NCBI GenBank assembly: GCA_021323865.1
Contig: JAJPKF010000018.1
Span: forward strand, 124,001-188,000
Reading direction: 5' to 3'
From: Pseudomonadota bacterium
GTDB taxonomy: Bacteria; Chloroflexota; UBA5177; JAJPKF01
DNA: 64,000 nucleotides
A program made the position numbers and the translations under genes. The notes under the pieces were generated by a model. It saw only the letters and a list, made by a program, of their open reading frames with translations, made no database searches and was not told where the DNA came from. Position 1 is the first letter of the stretch. Every line of letters begins with the position of its first letter. Of this stretch, positions 47,932 to 58,120 are shown one piece after another.

Positions 47932-49977
47932 TCAGCCGGTCGCCGGCTCGTCGAGGCGCCGCGTCTCCAGTACCCGGCGTAGCCAGGCCTCGTCACGAAC
48001 TGCCGTACCCAGCTCCTGGGCACGTTTGAGCTTGGAGCCCGGGTCGGCGCCTACCACTAGGTAGTCGACCGCCCGGCTCATGCCCGGGGCGATGCGGGCC
48101 CCGAGCTGTAAGAGCTGCCGTTCGGCCTCACCGCGCGAAAGGTCGTCGAGCCGGCCGGTTAGGAGGAAAGTGGTACCGGCGAGTGGTCCGTCGACCGGCG
48201 TTTCGCCAACGGTGGACATCGTCAAGCCGGCAGCGATGAGTCGGTCGATCAGGGCTTGATTGCGGGGCTCAGCAAACCACTCTGCGACGCTCTCGGCCAT
48301 GCGATCGCCCACGCCGTGCACTGTTCGAAGGTCGGCAACCGTGGCATGACGCAGCCGCTCGATATCCGGAAAAGCCGCTACCAACAACTCCGCGTTCTGG
48401 TCGCCCACGAAGCGGATGCCGAGGGCATTGACGACACTGCGAAACGGCCGCTCCTTGCTGCGGTCGATGGCACGCAAGAGGTTCTCGGCGCTCTTCTCTT
48501 TGATGTTTGGCAGCTGCATCAGGTCGCCGGCCGTGAGGCGGTACAGGTCGGCCACATCGTGGATGAGGCCGCGATCCAAGAGGGCTGCCGCGAGCCTACT
48601 GCCCAGACCGCGGATGTCCATGCCCGCCTGACTGACAAAGTGGTTGATTTGCTCGTAGCGGCGGGCCGGACAGTTCGGATTCGGGCAGTAGGCCATTGCC
48701 TCGTCCTCCCTGCGGACGATGAGGGTCCCGCAGGAGGGGCAGTGGTCGGGGAGTGAGAAGGGCTGCTCATCCCCGGTTCGGTCTTCCACGATGGGCTTCA
48801 CGACCTGGGGGATCACATCGCCCGCCCGATGGACGATGACACGGTCGCCGGGACGGATGTCCTTGCGATGAATATCTTGCTCGTTGTGGAGGGTGGCCTG
48901 AGAGACCGTCACACCGCCCACGCGCACGGGCTCCAGGACCGCATATGGGTTGAGGGAGCCGGTCCGGCCGATGTTGACGCGGATCTCGCGAAGTCTGGTG
49001 GTCGCCTGCATCGGGGCGAACTTGAAGGCGATGGCCCATCGCGGCTCCCGGCCCACGAAACCCAGCTCCATCTGCGCGGCGAGATCGTCCACCTTTATGA
49101 CCACGCCGTCAATCTCGTAGGGAAGATGCTCGCGGCGGTCGAGCATCTCCTCCAAGAAGGCCTCCAAGCCCGTGATCTCGGGAAAGGCACGGATAAGGTC
49201 GTTGACGGGCTGCCCCCACGTGCGCAGTTGGTCGAGGAGTGCGGATTGCGTCGGCGGACGGGACTGACCCTCCAGCGCGCCGAGTGCATAGGTGAAAAGG
49301 CGCAAGGGACGGCCCTTCGTCACCGAGGGGTCCAGTTGACGCAGGGACCCGGCCGCCGAGTTTCGCGGGTTGGCAAAGAGAGGCTGGCCATCGGCGGCTC
49401 GCCGCTCGTTCAGCTGCTCGAAGCCGGCGATGGGCATATAGACCTCGCCTCGAATCTCGACGAGGTCGGGCGGGTCGGTGCGCAGGCGAAGGGGCAGCTC
49501 GTGGAGAGTGCGCAGGTTTGGTGTCACGTCCTCGCCCTCCACACCGTTCCCCCGTGTGGCTCCAGTGACGAACGAGCCATGATCGTAGGTGAGGGAGATG
49601 GCCAAGCCGTCGATCTTGGGCTCTGCCATCACGGGCGGACGGCGCCCGAGGAGGCCGGCGACGCGCTCGTACCAAGCCGCAACCTCGCCAGGCGTGAAGG
49701 CGTTCCCCAAGCTGAGCATCGGTTCGAGGTGCCGGTGGGCTCGGAACGTGGAGCTGACCTGGCCGCCGACACGCTGAGATGGTGAGTCAGGTGATTGCAG
49801 CTCGGGATGAGCCTGCTCCAGCTCGATGAGGCGGCGCAGCAGAGCATCGAATTCGGCGTCCGCGATGGTCGGCGAGTCGAGCACATGGTACCGATAGTTG
49901 TGCTGCTCGATCTCATGGCGGAGGCGGTCGACCTCGGTGGCCGCGTCCTCCGGTGCGGTGGCCGTCGGCGAGACCAG
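47932..49977 (-). CDS. ligA: NAD-dependent DNA ligase (probable CTG start at 49977)
   Basis: AEPKIDGLAISLTY; VIVHRAGDVIPQV; CPNPNCPARRYEQINHFVSQAGMDIRGLG; upstream extension EVDRLRHEIEQHNYRYHVLDSPTIADAEFDALL restores the canonical N-terminus. Confidence 0.95.
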   Translation of the reverse strand: MVSPTATAPEDAATEVDRLRHEIEQHNYRYHVLDSPTIADAEFDALLRRLIELEQAHPELQSPDSPSQRVGGQVSSTFRAHRHLEPMLSLGNAFTPGEVAAWYERVAGLLGRRPPVMAEPKIDGLAISLTYDHGSFVTGATRGNGVEGEDVTPNLRTLHELPLRLRTDPPDLVEIRGEVYMPIAGFEQLNERRAADGQPLFANPRNSAAGSLRQLDPSVTKGRPLRLFTYALGALEGQSRPPTQSALLDQLRTWGQPVNDLIRAFPEITGLEAFLEEMLDRREHLPYEIDGVVIKVDDLAAQMELGFVGREPRWAIAFKFAPMQATTRLREIRVNIGRTGSLNPYAVLEPVRVGGVTVSQATLHNEQDIHRKDIRPGDRVIVHRAGDVIPQVVKPIVEDRTGDEQPFSLPDHCPSCGTLIVRREDEAMAYCPNPNCPARRYEQINHFVSQAGMDIRGLGSRLAAALLDRGLIHDVADLYRLTAGDLMQLPNIKEKSAENLLRAIDRSKERPFRSVVNALGIRFVGDQNAELLVAAFPDIERLRHATVADLRTVHGVGDRMAESVAEWFAEPRNQALIDRLIAAGLTMSTVGETPVDGPLAGTTFLLTGRLDDLSRGEAERQLLQLGARIAPGMSRAVDYLVVGADPGSKLKRAQELGTAVRDEAWLRRVLETRRLDEPATG

Positions 49978-50123
49978 TTGTGGCCTCCTGTGTCGGTCGT
50001 GGGAGCTTGGTCAACCGAGTGTATCCGGTTGATCGAAGGCAGAGGTTCGCTCCGCTCCGATTGACCGCGGTGGTTCGCGTGGGCCACGATAGTGACATAG
50101 CCGTCCGGCATGCGAGGTGGACG

Positions 50124-51644
50124 TTGCTGGCCAAAGCGTTGAGCAGCGCGGTTGTCGGACTGGACTCGGAGCTGGTCGAAGTCGAGGTGCACATCGACTA
50201 CGGCAAGAGCACCGTGGCAATGGTCGGCCTGCCCGATCCGGCTGTGGCGGAAGCCAAGGAGCGCGTGAGAGCAGCCATCCGAAATTCCGGGTTCGACTTC
50301 CCGAGTCGGAGGCTCACCATCAACCTCGCTCCGGCCGACCTCCGTAAGGAGGGCTCAGCCTATGACCTGGCCATCGCCATCGCGATTCTCTCTGCCAACG
50401 GCGTGGTGAAAGACGAGCACGTCAGAAATCGACTGTTCCTCGGCGAGCTGGCATTCGAGGGAGTCGTGCGGCCGACGAGCGGAATGCTTCCCATGGCATC
50501 AGTCGCTCCGACGAACGGCATACGGGAGGTCTTCTGTCCGACGGCCAACGCCTCTGAGGCGGCTCTCGTTGCCGGCATCGAGGTGGTACCCGTCGACTCA
50601 CTCTCCCAACTCGTCGGCCATCTGCAGGGATTCTTGACCATACCGGCCCACGAGGCCGAATCCGCCAACAGCCATGAGCTGGTCAGCTACGAATCCGATA
50701 TGTCAGAGATTCGCGGGCAGGAGCATGTCAAGCGGGCATTGGAGGTTGCGGCTGCCGGGTCACACAATGTCCTGCTCACCGGGCCGCCCGGCGCCGGCAA
50801 GACTCTTCTCGCTCGTGCCATGCCGTCCATCTTGCCCGCCATGACACCGACCGAGGCGCTAGACGTTACACGGGTGTACAGCGTAAGCGGGCTACTCCCC
50901 TCGGACACACCACTCGTCCGTCAGCGACCCTTTCGGTCGCCCCACTACACGGTGAGTCACGCCGGATTGGTCGGGGGAGGTAATACTCCCAGGCCTGGAG
51001 AGATCAGTCTCGCCCATCGCGGTGTGCTCTTTCTTGACGAGATGCCCGAGTTCGCCTCGCATAGTCTTGAGGCGCTGCGACAGCCGATGGAAGACGGCAT
51101 GGTTACCATCAGCCGAGCCAGCGGGTCGTTGACGTTTCCAGCGAAGTTCATGATGATCGGCGCCATGAATCCCTGTCCATGTGGCTACTTCAGCGACCCG
51201 GGTCGAGAGTGCACCTGCTCTCCCTCCTCCATCGTTCGCTACCAGAAGCGGCTCTCGGGGCCGTTGCTCGACCGCATCGATATTAACGTCGAGGTGCCGA
51301 GGGTTGCGTACGAGAAGCTGACCAGCGTCATCATGCCCGAGGGTTCAGCGGACATTCGGGAACGGGTGCAGCGTGCGCGGGAACGGCAGCTCGAGCGGTT
51401 TTCCGACACGAGCCAGACATGTAACGCTGACATGGGGCCGGCTCAGGTTCGCGAGTACTGCACTGTCGAGCCGGCGGCGCAGGCCCTACTGCGGCAGGCA
51501 ATGACGCAGCTTCATCTCTCCGCTCGCGCGTTTCATCGAACGCTGAAACTGGCTCGGACGATCGCCGACCTTGCGGGTGAGGCGGTCATCACCTCTACCC
51601 ACGTCGCCGAGGCGATTCAATACCGACCGCGTCAGTCTGTCTGA
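50124..51644 (+). CDS. YifB/ComM family Mg-chelatase-like AAA ATPase
   Basis: MLAKALSSAVVGLDSELVEVEVHIDYGKSTVAMVGLPDPAVAEAKERVRAAIRNSGF; GPPGAGKTLLARAMPSILP; TTG start with GAGGTGG upstream. Confidence 0.95.
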   Translation: MLAKALSSAVVGLDSELVEVEVHIDYGKSTVAMVGLPDPAVAEAKERVRAAIRNSGFDFPSRRLTINLAPADLRKEGSAYDLAIAIAILSANGVVKDEHVRNRLFLGELAFEGVVRPTSGMLPMASVAPTNGIREVFCPTANASEAALVAGIEVVPVDSLSQLVGHLQGFLTIPAHEAESANSHELVSYESDMSEIRGQEHVKRALEVAAAGSHNVLLTGPPGAGKTLLARAMPSILPAMTPTEALDVTRVYSVSGLLPSDTPLVRQRPFRSPHYTVSHAGLVGGGNTPRPGEISLAHRGVLFLDEMPEFASHSLEALRQPMEDGMVTISRASGSLTFPAKFMMIGAMNPCPCGYFSDPGRECTCSPSSIVRYQKRLSGPLLDRIDINVEVPRVAYEKLTSVIMPEGSADIRERVQRARERQLERFSDTSQTCNADMGPAQVREYCTVEPAAQALLRQAMTQLHLSARAFHRTLKLARTIADLAGEAVITSTHVAEAIQYRPRQSV

Positions 51645-51824
51645 CGCCCGGGGGATCCGCCCGGCTGGCAGGCTCTCGGCGTCGGCACGGGTTCTCGAGT
51701 GTGCTGCCACCCCTTCTTCGGTGACTCTCTTGCCGCGAGTCCCTCTGGAGTAACGCGTGGCCAGCATGGCAAGTGGGTACAGCGGTGGCCGATAGACTGA
51801 TGCAAAACCGCGGGGAGGCGCGGC

Positions 51825-52343
51825 ATGGAGCCTGAAGCGGAGGGTCGGCATGGGCCTCTCGATCAGATCCTGGACACGCAGTTGGAAGCTGTCTTTGAGA
51901 CCATCCAGAGGCTGCTCATCGCCGCCGTCGCGCTGGCCCTCATCGTCCTCTCGGGCCTGGCTTTGTGGGACACGGTCGTCTCCGTACAATCGGAACTTTC
52001 CCACGGCAATCTCACCCTCGGCATCGCTACCGGCGTGGACACGGCCTTTCTCACCGTCATCCTCCTCGAGCTACTCCATACCGTCACCAGCCGTGGGCCG
52101 GTCGCGCAGCAAGTGCAGGAGTTCATCGTCATCGGCATCACGTCGGCCGTCCGGCACGGCCTTGGAATCGCGGCTGCCGCATCGGGCACCAACACCGCAC
52201 GGGTAGGCGCCTCGGCGCACGGTCTGAGCGAACGGGACACGGTGACAAACCTGGCCATCAACTCAGTGAGCGTTCTCCTGCTCGTGGGAGCCTTATGGCT
52301 GGTCCGCCACCGATTCGACGTCGGAGGCGCTCCGGAAGCGTGA
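51825..52343 (+). CDS. PsiE-like (phosphate-starvation-inducible) membrane protein
   Basis: 172 aa, 4 TM helices; VFETIQRLLIAAVALALIVLSGLALWDTV; QQVQEFIVIGITSAVRHGLGIAA. Confidence 0.65.
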   Translation: MEPEAEGRHGPLDQILDTQLEAVFETIQRLLIAAVALALIVLSGLALWDTVVSVQSELSHGNLTLGIATGVDTAFLTVILLELLHTVTSRGPVAQQVQEFIVIGITSAVRHGLGIAAAASGTNTARVGASAHGLSERDTVTNLAINSVSVLLLVGALWLVRHRFDVGGAPEA

Positions 52344-52377
52344 GTCGTGTCCAACAGCCGTCCCTCAAAGGTCGGAC

Positions 52378-53289
52378 GTGCGCCTGATCTCTCAGCAGAT
52401 CCGCGTCTTCGATGCCGTGATCCGTCGTCAGAGCTTCACACGCGCGGCTCGTGAGCTAAAGATGACTCAGCCCGCCGTGACGCACCACATGCATGTTCTC
52501 GAGGCCATGTGTGGCCTCAAGCTCGTGGAGCGCGTAGGGAACAAGGTTGTTCCTACGGCAGCCGGGCTGACTCTCCACGAGACGTCCCGCCAACTGATCG
52601 GCTTGGAGCACGACGTAGCTGCCGTCATCACCGGACTGCGTGCGGGTGAGCAAGGGACGCTGGCGGTCGGCAGCGACACTACCGGGGGCATGAACGTCCT
52701 GCTGCGTGTTCTCCAGACCTTCCGCACCGCCTATCCCGAGATCGACGTCCGGCTCAGTGTCGGCACCACCACCGAGGTGCTTGACACCCTTACGGACCGA
52801 TCCATCGACTTGGGTCTGCTCCGTGGGTACATACCGCCGAAGCAGTTCGATGTCCAGGCAGTGTGTCCCGATGAGGTTCTGTTCGTGGTCAGCAGCCAGC
52901 ACCCGCTGGCAGGTCGTACCAAGCTGGCGCTGGTCGACATCGCCGAGGTGCCCCTCATCCTCCCGGGGCCGGGCTCGACCACCAGGACCTATGTGGTGGA
53001 GCGCTTCCAGGAGGCAGGTCTCCATCCCCGCATCGCGATGGAGTTCGACTCGACCGAGCACACCAAGAAGGCTGTGGAGGCGAACCTCGGCGCCGGGGTG
53101 ATTTCACGCTGGGTCATTGAGCCGGAGCTGGAGCAGGGTTTGCTCGTGGGCCTCCGCATTGACGGCTTCTTCCCGCTTACGCGGGAGTATCAGATGGCAC
53201 GACGTAAGGGGTCTCCGATCTCGCCCGCCGTGGCTCGCTTTCTGGAGACCGTGATGCAAGTACGGCCGGAGCTGCACTTTCCGGACTGA
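52378..53289 (+). CDS. LysR family transcriptional regulator
   Basis: MRLISQQIRVFDAVIRRQSFTRAARELKMTQPAVTHHMHVLEAMCGLKLVER. Confidence 0.95.
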   Translation: MRLISQQIRVFDAVIRRQSFTRAARELKMTQPAVTHHMHVLEAMCGLKLVERVGNKVVPTAAGLTLHETSRQLIGLEHDVAAVITGLRAGEQGTLAVGSDTTGGMNVLLRVLQTFRTAYPEIDVRLSVGTTTEVLDTLTDRSIDLGLLRGYIPPKQFDVQAVCPDEVLFVVSSQHPLAGRTKLALVDIAEVPLILPGPGSTTRTYVVERFQEAGLHPRIAMEFDSTEHTKKAVEANLGAGVISRWVIEPELEQGLLVGLRIDGFFPLTREYQMARRKGSPISPAVARFLETVMQVRPELHFPD

Positions 53290-53558
53290 CCCCGGGCGCT
53301 TCCCTTGTTCGGGCACCGCCGAGGCGTTTCTCCCATAGGACAGTAGTTCGCCGTCAGTCGATGGCGTCGGAACCATAACGGCCCCTCGCCTGAACTGGAC
53401 CCACCTTGGCGACTGATAGGGATGTTTATGAGCATCCATGCTGCCGCTTATAGAGAGCCAGTGAAGGGGCTAAGAAACACTTATTCGACAGACACCAAAA
53501 AGTTATATATGCTGACTCTGATGCGGCAGATGACTGCGTCGCACCACAAGAAGAACGA

Positions 53559-53587
53559 CGGCCGTCCGGCCCAGGAAAGGACGGCCG
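53559..53587 (+). promoter_or_regulatory. Hairpin in the leader of the sulfate-binding protein gene
   Basis: CGGCCGTCC-N11-GGACGGCCG perfect 9-bp stem, about 30 nt before the GTG. Confidence 0.35.
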
Positions 53588-53616
53588 AGGCTCGGAATCC
53601 CGCAAGGAGTGAAATC

Positions 53617-54609
53617 GTGAGGTACGTGATACAAGCCACCGGCTTCGCCGTCGCCCTCGCCGTCGCCGCCTTTCCTTCGCTCACCACCGCCCGGACGGCC
53701 CATTCGGGCGGAACGTTGAATATCGTGACCTACTCGACGCCCGGGCCGGTCTACTCGGGACCGTTGGCTGCGGCCTTCGCCAAGACCAAGGCCGGCAAAC
53801 ACGTGTCGCTTTCCGTCAGCCCCGGCCCCTCGGACAGCCAGAGCCAGGCCGTCGCCAATGGGCAGCCCGCGGATGTCGTGAACTTCTCGTATGCCCCCAA
53901 CATCCAGACTTTGGTCGGCAAGCATCTGGTGCCGAAGAGCTGGGACCGCAACCCCTACCACGGCAATGTGACCGATTCGGTGGTCGCCTTCGGCGTCCGT
54001 CAGCGTAACCCGAAACACATCAAGAACTGGTCCGATCTGTTGAAGAAGGGCATCCAGGTCCTGACGCCCAACCCTCAAGCATCGGGAGGAGCCAAGTGGA
54101 ACCTACTAGCGGCGTATGGGGCCCAGCGCGAGACCCGCAGGTCGAAGAAGCAGGCGGTGGGTTACCTCAAGAAGCTGTTTAAGCACGTCAGCGTACAGGA
54201 CACCAGTGCCTCCCATGAGCTCAACACCTTCCTGAACGGCACTGGAGACGTGATGATCGGCTACGAGGACGACATCATGGAGGCCCAACAGAAGATGCCC
54301 GGCAAGATCAAGCTGGTCGTGCCGAAGCAGTCCCTGCTGATCGAGAACCCCATCAGCTGGACCCTCAAGCCGGCCGCACACAACGCTCGGCTGGCAAAGA
54401 AGTTCGTGAGCTTCCTGTACAGCAAGAGGGCGCAGACCATCTGGGCCAAGGCCTTCTACTGGCCGGTGGTTAAGAGCGTCGCACGCCATCACCACTTCCC
54501 CAGGCCCAAGAAGCTGTTCAATATCCGCCAGCTCGGCGGCTGGCCCAAGCTGGATCCCGAGTTCTTCGGTCCCAACGGCATCGTGACCAAGATCGAGCAG
54601 GGCGGCTAA
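53617..54609 (+). CDS. sulfate/thiosulfate ABC transporter substrate-binding protein
   Basis: LNIVTYSTPGPVYSGPLAAAFAKTKAGKHVSLSVSPGPSDSQSQAVANGQPADVVNFSY; IKNWSDLLKKGIQVLTPNPQASGGAKWNLLAAYG; SD AAGGAG. Confidence 0.93.
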   Translation: MRYVIQATGFAVALAVAAFPSLTTARTAHSGGTLNIVTYSTPGPVYSGPLAAAFAKTKAGKHVSLSVSPGPSDSQSQAVANGQPADVVNFSYAPNIQTLVGKHLVPKSWDRNPYHGNVTDSVVAFGVRQRNPKHIKNWSDLLKKGIQVLTPNPQASGGAKWNLLAAYGAQRETRRSKKQAVGYLKKLFKHVSVQDTSASHELNTFLNGTGDVMIGYEDDIMEAQQKMPGKIKLVVPKQSLLIENPISWTLKPAAHNARLAKKFVSFLYSKRAQTIWAKAFYWPVVKSVARHHHFPRPKKLFNIRQLGGWPKLDPEFFGPNGIVTKIEQGG

Positions 54610-55455
54610 GTGGCCGCCCTTAGCCCGGCAGCCGCTGTTCCACGACGTGGCGGAGTGGCGAGAACTGACGACGCGGCCGCTGTCGTGGTGCGCGGGCTCT
54701 CAGCCGGGTATCTGAGTCTCATCGTCCTGCTGCCCCTGGCAGCACTCCTCTGGACGTCAACTCGCGGCGGCATTGGCGCCGTCTGGCAGACGATCACGAT
54801 TCCGACGGTGCTTGGCGCCTTGGAGCTAACGGTCGGGGTGTCGGCCATCGTGGTTATCATCAACGCCGTGTTCGGCACTCTCATCGCCTGGGTTTTGGTG
54901 CGCGACTCCTTTCGTGGTAAGTCGGCTGTGAATGCGCTGATCGATCTGCCGTTCGCACTGCCCACCATCGTGGCGGGTCTCACGCTGTTGGCCCTGTACG
55001 GTCCCAGCAGCCCCGTTCATGTCAACGTTGCCTATACGCGCATGGGCATCGCCCTGGCTCTTCTCTTCGTGACCCTTCCCTTTGTGACGAGGGCGGTTCA
55101 GCCGGTGCTCATCGCGCTGGATCGGGATATGGAGGAAGCGGCCGCCGTTCTCGGCGCCGGTTCCCTGGCCATCTTCCGCCGCATCGTTCTGCCCAACCTC
55201 GGCCCGGCTCTGTTGGCCGGCGCGGGATTATCCTTCGCCCGAGCCCTGGGCGAGTTCGGGGCGGTCACTCTGATCGCCGGCAACAACCCCCTCCGGGGAA
55301 CGCAGGTCATGTCACTGGTTATCTTCGGCGACATTCAGGGATACCAGTTCTCGTCTGCCGCGGCGCTCAGCTTCATCCTTCTGGCGCTGTCCCTGGCAGT
55401 GCTGCTCGTTTTCGGGCGTCTCAGCCGGGCACTCAGTGGACACCATGATCGCTAG
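54610..55455 (+). CDS. cysT: sulfate ABC transporter permease
   Basis: Binding-protein-dependent permease; [44 protein letters not shown]. Confidence 0.92.
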   Translation: MAALSPAAAVPRRGGVARTDDAAAVVVRGLSAGYLSLIVLLPLAALLWTSTRGGIGAVWQTITIPTVLGALELTVGVSAIVVIINAVFGTLIAWVLVRDSFRGKSAVNALIDLPFALPTIVAGLTLLALYGPSSPVHVNVAYTRMGIALALLFVTLPFVTRAVQPVLIALDRDMEEAAAVLGAGSLAIFRRIVLPNLGPALLAGAGLSFARALGEFGAVTLIAGNNPLRGTQVMSLVIFGDIQGYQFSSAAALSFILLALSLAVLLVFGRLSRALSGHHDR

Positions 55456-56236
55456 GTTCAGTCTCCGCTTGGTAGCTCTGGGCTACCTGGCCGTGCTCTT
55501 GGTCTTGCCGGTCGCCTGGATCGTCTGGTCGGCTTTCGGCGGGGGAGTCGACGCGGTTTGGCGTTCGGCCACGGCTCCATACGCCGTCCACGCGCTCCTC
55601 CTGAGCGTCCTCATTGCCGTTATCGCCGTGATAGCCAACACGGTCTTCGGGGTAGTCACGGCGCTCATGATCGTACGTCACCCGTTTCCCGGCGTCTCAA
55701 TACTGAACGCCTTCGTCGACCTGCCGTTGGGGCTATCCCCGGTCGTCGTGGGGCTCTCGCTGGTGCTGGTGTACGGAGCGACGGGTTGGCTTGGCCCCTG
55801 GCTCACTGCTCACGGCATTACCGTCATCTTCTCATTGCCCGGAATGATCCTCGCCACCGTCTTCGTCACCCTGCCTTTCGTCGTCCGGGAGGTGGTGCCG
55901 GTGGTGCGCGAGGTTGGGTCAGAGCAGGAGGAGGCGTCTCGAACCCTTGGGGCAACGGCCTGGCAGACCTTCTGGCGCATCACTCTGCCCTCGATCAGAG
56001 CAGGCGTCATCTACGGCGTCGTTCTCACCATGGCGCGGGCCCTGGGCGAGTTCGGCACGGTCATCGTGGTGGCGGGCAACATTCCCGGGGTCACGCAGAC
56101 GCTCACCATGTATGTCGAAGCGGAGTTCCAGAACTTCGACCCGCGAGGCGCCTACGTGGCCTCACTCGAGCTGGCCGTACTGGCGATCCTTACACTCGTG
56201 CTCATGAACGTCGTTCGTCGGAAAGGAGTGGCATAG
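55445..56236 (+). CDS. cysW: sulfate ABC transporter permease
   Basis: [57 protein letters not shown]. Confidence 0.92.
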   Translation: MIARFSLRLVALGYLAVLLVLPVAWIVWSAFGGGVDAVWRSATAPYAVHALLLSVLIAVIAVIANTVFGVVTALMIVRHPFPGVSILNAFVDLPLGLSPVVVGLSLVLVYGATGWLGPWLTAHGITVIFSLPGMILATVFVTLPFVVREVVPVVREVGSEQEEASRTLGATAWQTFWRITLPSIRAGVIYGVVLTMARALGEFGTVIVVAGNIPGVTQTLTMYVEAEFQNFDPRGAYVASLELAVLAILTLVLMNVVRRKGVA

Positions 56237-57210
56237 TGGCCATCACAGTTCAGGGCGTTTCCAAGCGATTCGGCGACTTCCAGGCTCTGGACAAGGTCTC
56301 CATTGAGGTTGAGGACGGCTCATTGACCTCCATCCTCGGCCCCAGCGGAAGCGGAAAGTCGACACTTCTGCGGGTGGTGTCCGGATTGGAGCATCCTGAC
56401 CAGGGCCGCGTTCTGATCTTCGGAGAGGATATGACCCATCTGCCGCCCCAGAAGCGCGGCGTTGGCTTTGTGTTTCAGCACTACGCGGCCTTCAAGCACA
56501 TGACGGTGTGGGAGAACGTCGCCTTCGGGCTAAAGGTGCGTCGACGACCGAAGCGGGAGATTCAGACCAAAGTGGCCGAGCTGCTCGAGCTGGTGCAACT
56601 CGGGGGCCTTGCCGAGCGCTATCCTGGTCAGCTTTCCGGCGGGCAGCGGCAGCGAATGGGGCTGGCGCGAGCCCTCGCCGTAGAGCCCAAAGTGTTGCTT
56701 CTGGACGAGCCCTTTGGGGCACTCGACGCTCGAGTCCGGCAGGAGCTCCGCACATGGCTGCGGCGGCTACACGATGAGGTGCACGTCACCACCGTCCTGG
56801 TCACCCACGATCAGGAGGAGGCGATGGAGATCTCGGACTGCGTGGTGGTGATGAACCATGGCCGGATCGAACAATCAGGCGAGCCGCGCCGTCTCTACGA
56901 CCACCCGGACAGCGAGTTCGTCATGAGCTTCCTGGGCTATGCGAACCGCATCGGTGACTCGCTGGTGCGACCGCATGACATTCGCATCCATCTCCAACCC
57001 GGAGCCGATGCTCTGGCGGCGACGGTACGTCGGGTCGTCTTCCTGGGGTTCGAGGTCCGAGCGGAGCTGGAGATCCCCGAGGGCCAGACAGTCCGCGTGC
57101 AGCTTACTCGCTCTCAGGCGGCCGAGTTGAGCCTTGCCCCCGGGCAGACCATTTACGTTGATCTGGCGCACTCTCGACGGTTCCCGGAGGAGCGAGAGGC
57201 GGCCGCTTAG
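56236..57210 (+). CDS. cysA: sulfate ABC transporter ATP-binding protein
   Basis: [60 protein letters not shown] overlapping the cysW TAG. Confidence 0.95.
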   Translation: MAITVQGVSKRFGDFQALDKVSIEVEDGSLTSILGPSGSGKSTLLRVVSGLEHPDQGRVLIFGEDMTHLPPQKRGVGFVFQHYAAFKHMTVWENVAFGLKVRRRPKREIQTKVAELLELVQLGGLAERYPGQLSGGQRQRMGLARALAVEPKVLLLDEPFGALDARVRQELRTWLRRLHDEVHVTTVLVTHDQEEAMEISDCVVVMNHGRIEQSGEPRRLYDHPDSEFVMSFLGYANRIGDSLVRPHDIRIHLQPGADALAATVRRVVFLGFEVRAELEIPEGQTVRVQLTRSQAAELSLAPGQTIYVDLAHSRRFPEEREAAA

Positions 57211-57953
57211 CGCCGGCTGAGGAGCAGTCCGCCGTCGACCACGATCGTCTGGCCCGTGATGTAAGCAGCGTCGTCGCCCGCGAGGAAGTCGATCACCCCC
57301 GCGATCTCGTCGGCATCGCCCCAACGACGCATGGGGATCTGCTCCAGCCACGCGTCGCGATACTGCTGCTCCATCGCTGCCGTGGCATCCGTATTGATGT
57401 AGCCCGGAGCGACGCAGTTGATGGTGACGCCGCTCGCGGCCGACGTGAGCGCCAGATCTGCCGTGAGGCCGATCATCGCTCCTTTTGCCGCGGCGTAGTT
57501 CGCCTGGCCGGCGTTTCCGGCGATGCCGACGACCGAGGCGACGTTAACGATGCGCCCCCAACCTCGCTTTGCCATTGCCGGGAGCACCTCCCGCGCCAGC
57601 CACGCCGCGCCCTCGAAGTTCGCCTCCCAGACGGAGTCCCAGTCTTCGAGTGACATGCGGAGTACAAGTCGGTCGCGGACAAATCCGGCATTATTGACCA
57701 GGACGTCGATGGGGCCGAGCTCAGCGGTCACCCTGTCAACCATGCGGCGGCGGTCTTCAGGTTCTGCCACATCGCCCTGGACCAAGATGGCCCGACCGCC
57801 GGCAACCGCGATCTGATCGGCCAGTGCTCGGGCCGGCGCCTCGCTGCGGTGATAGTTGATGGCCACGGCGGCCCAGCGTGCCAGACGGCAGGCCGTTGAT
57901 CTGCCGATGCCACGCGAAGCGCCGGTGACCAGGGCCACGCGGGGTACGGTCAT
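57207..57953 (-). CDS. SDR family oxidoreductase (FabG-like)
   Basis: [57 protein letters not shown]. Confidence 0.92.
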   Translation of the reverse strand: MTVPRVALVTGASRGIGRSTACRLARWAAVAINYHRSEAPARALADQIAVAGGRAILVQGDVAEPEDRRRMVDRVTAELGPIDVLVNNAGFVRDRLVLRMSLEDWDSVWEANFEGAAWLAREVLPAMAKRGWGRIVNVASVVGIAGNAGQANYAAAKGAMIGLTADLALTSAASGVTINCVAPGYINTDATAAMEQQYRDAWLEQIPMRRWGDADEIAGVIDFLAGDDAAYITGQTIVVDGGLLLSRR

Positions 57954-58120
57954 CTTTCCTCCGGGCATGGCGGGCGGTGCTGTCCCCAGACCCATGGTAG
58001 GCATGCCTCACGGGACGAAGACTGTCGAATGCATCAGGCTGAAATGCAAGTTTCGCGCTTTGTTCTGGTATTCTGAAGAATCAGGGAGCTCGAATTCAGC
58101 TCCGAGCTGAGGAGCAAAAG

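Noticed and set aside
48829-49785. 318-aa plus ORF opposite ligA
   Set aside because: Shadow ORF.
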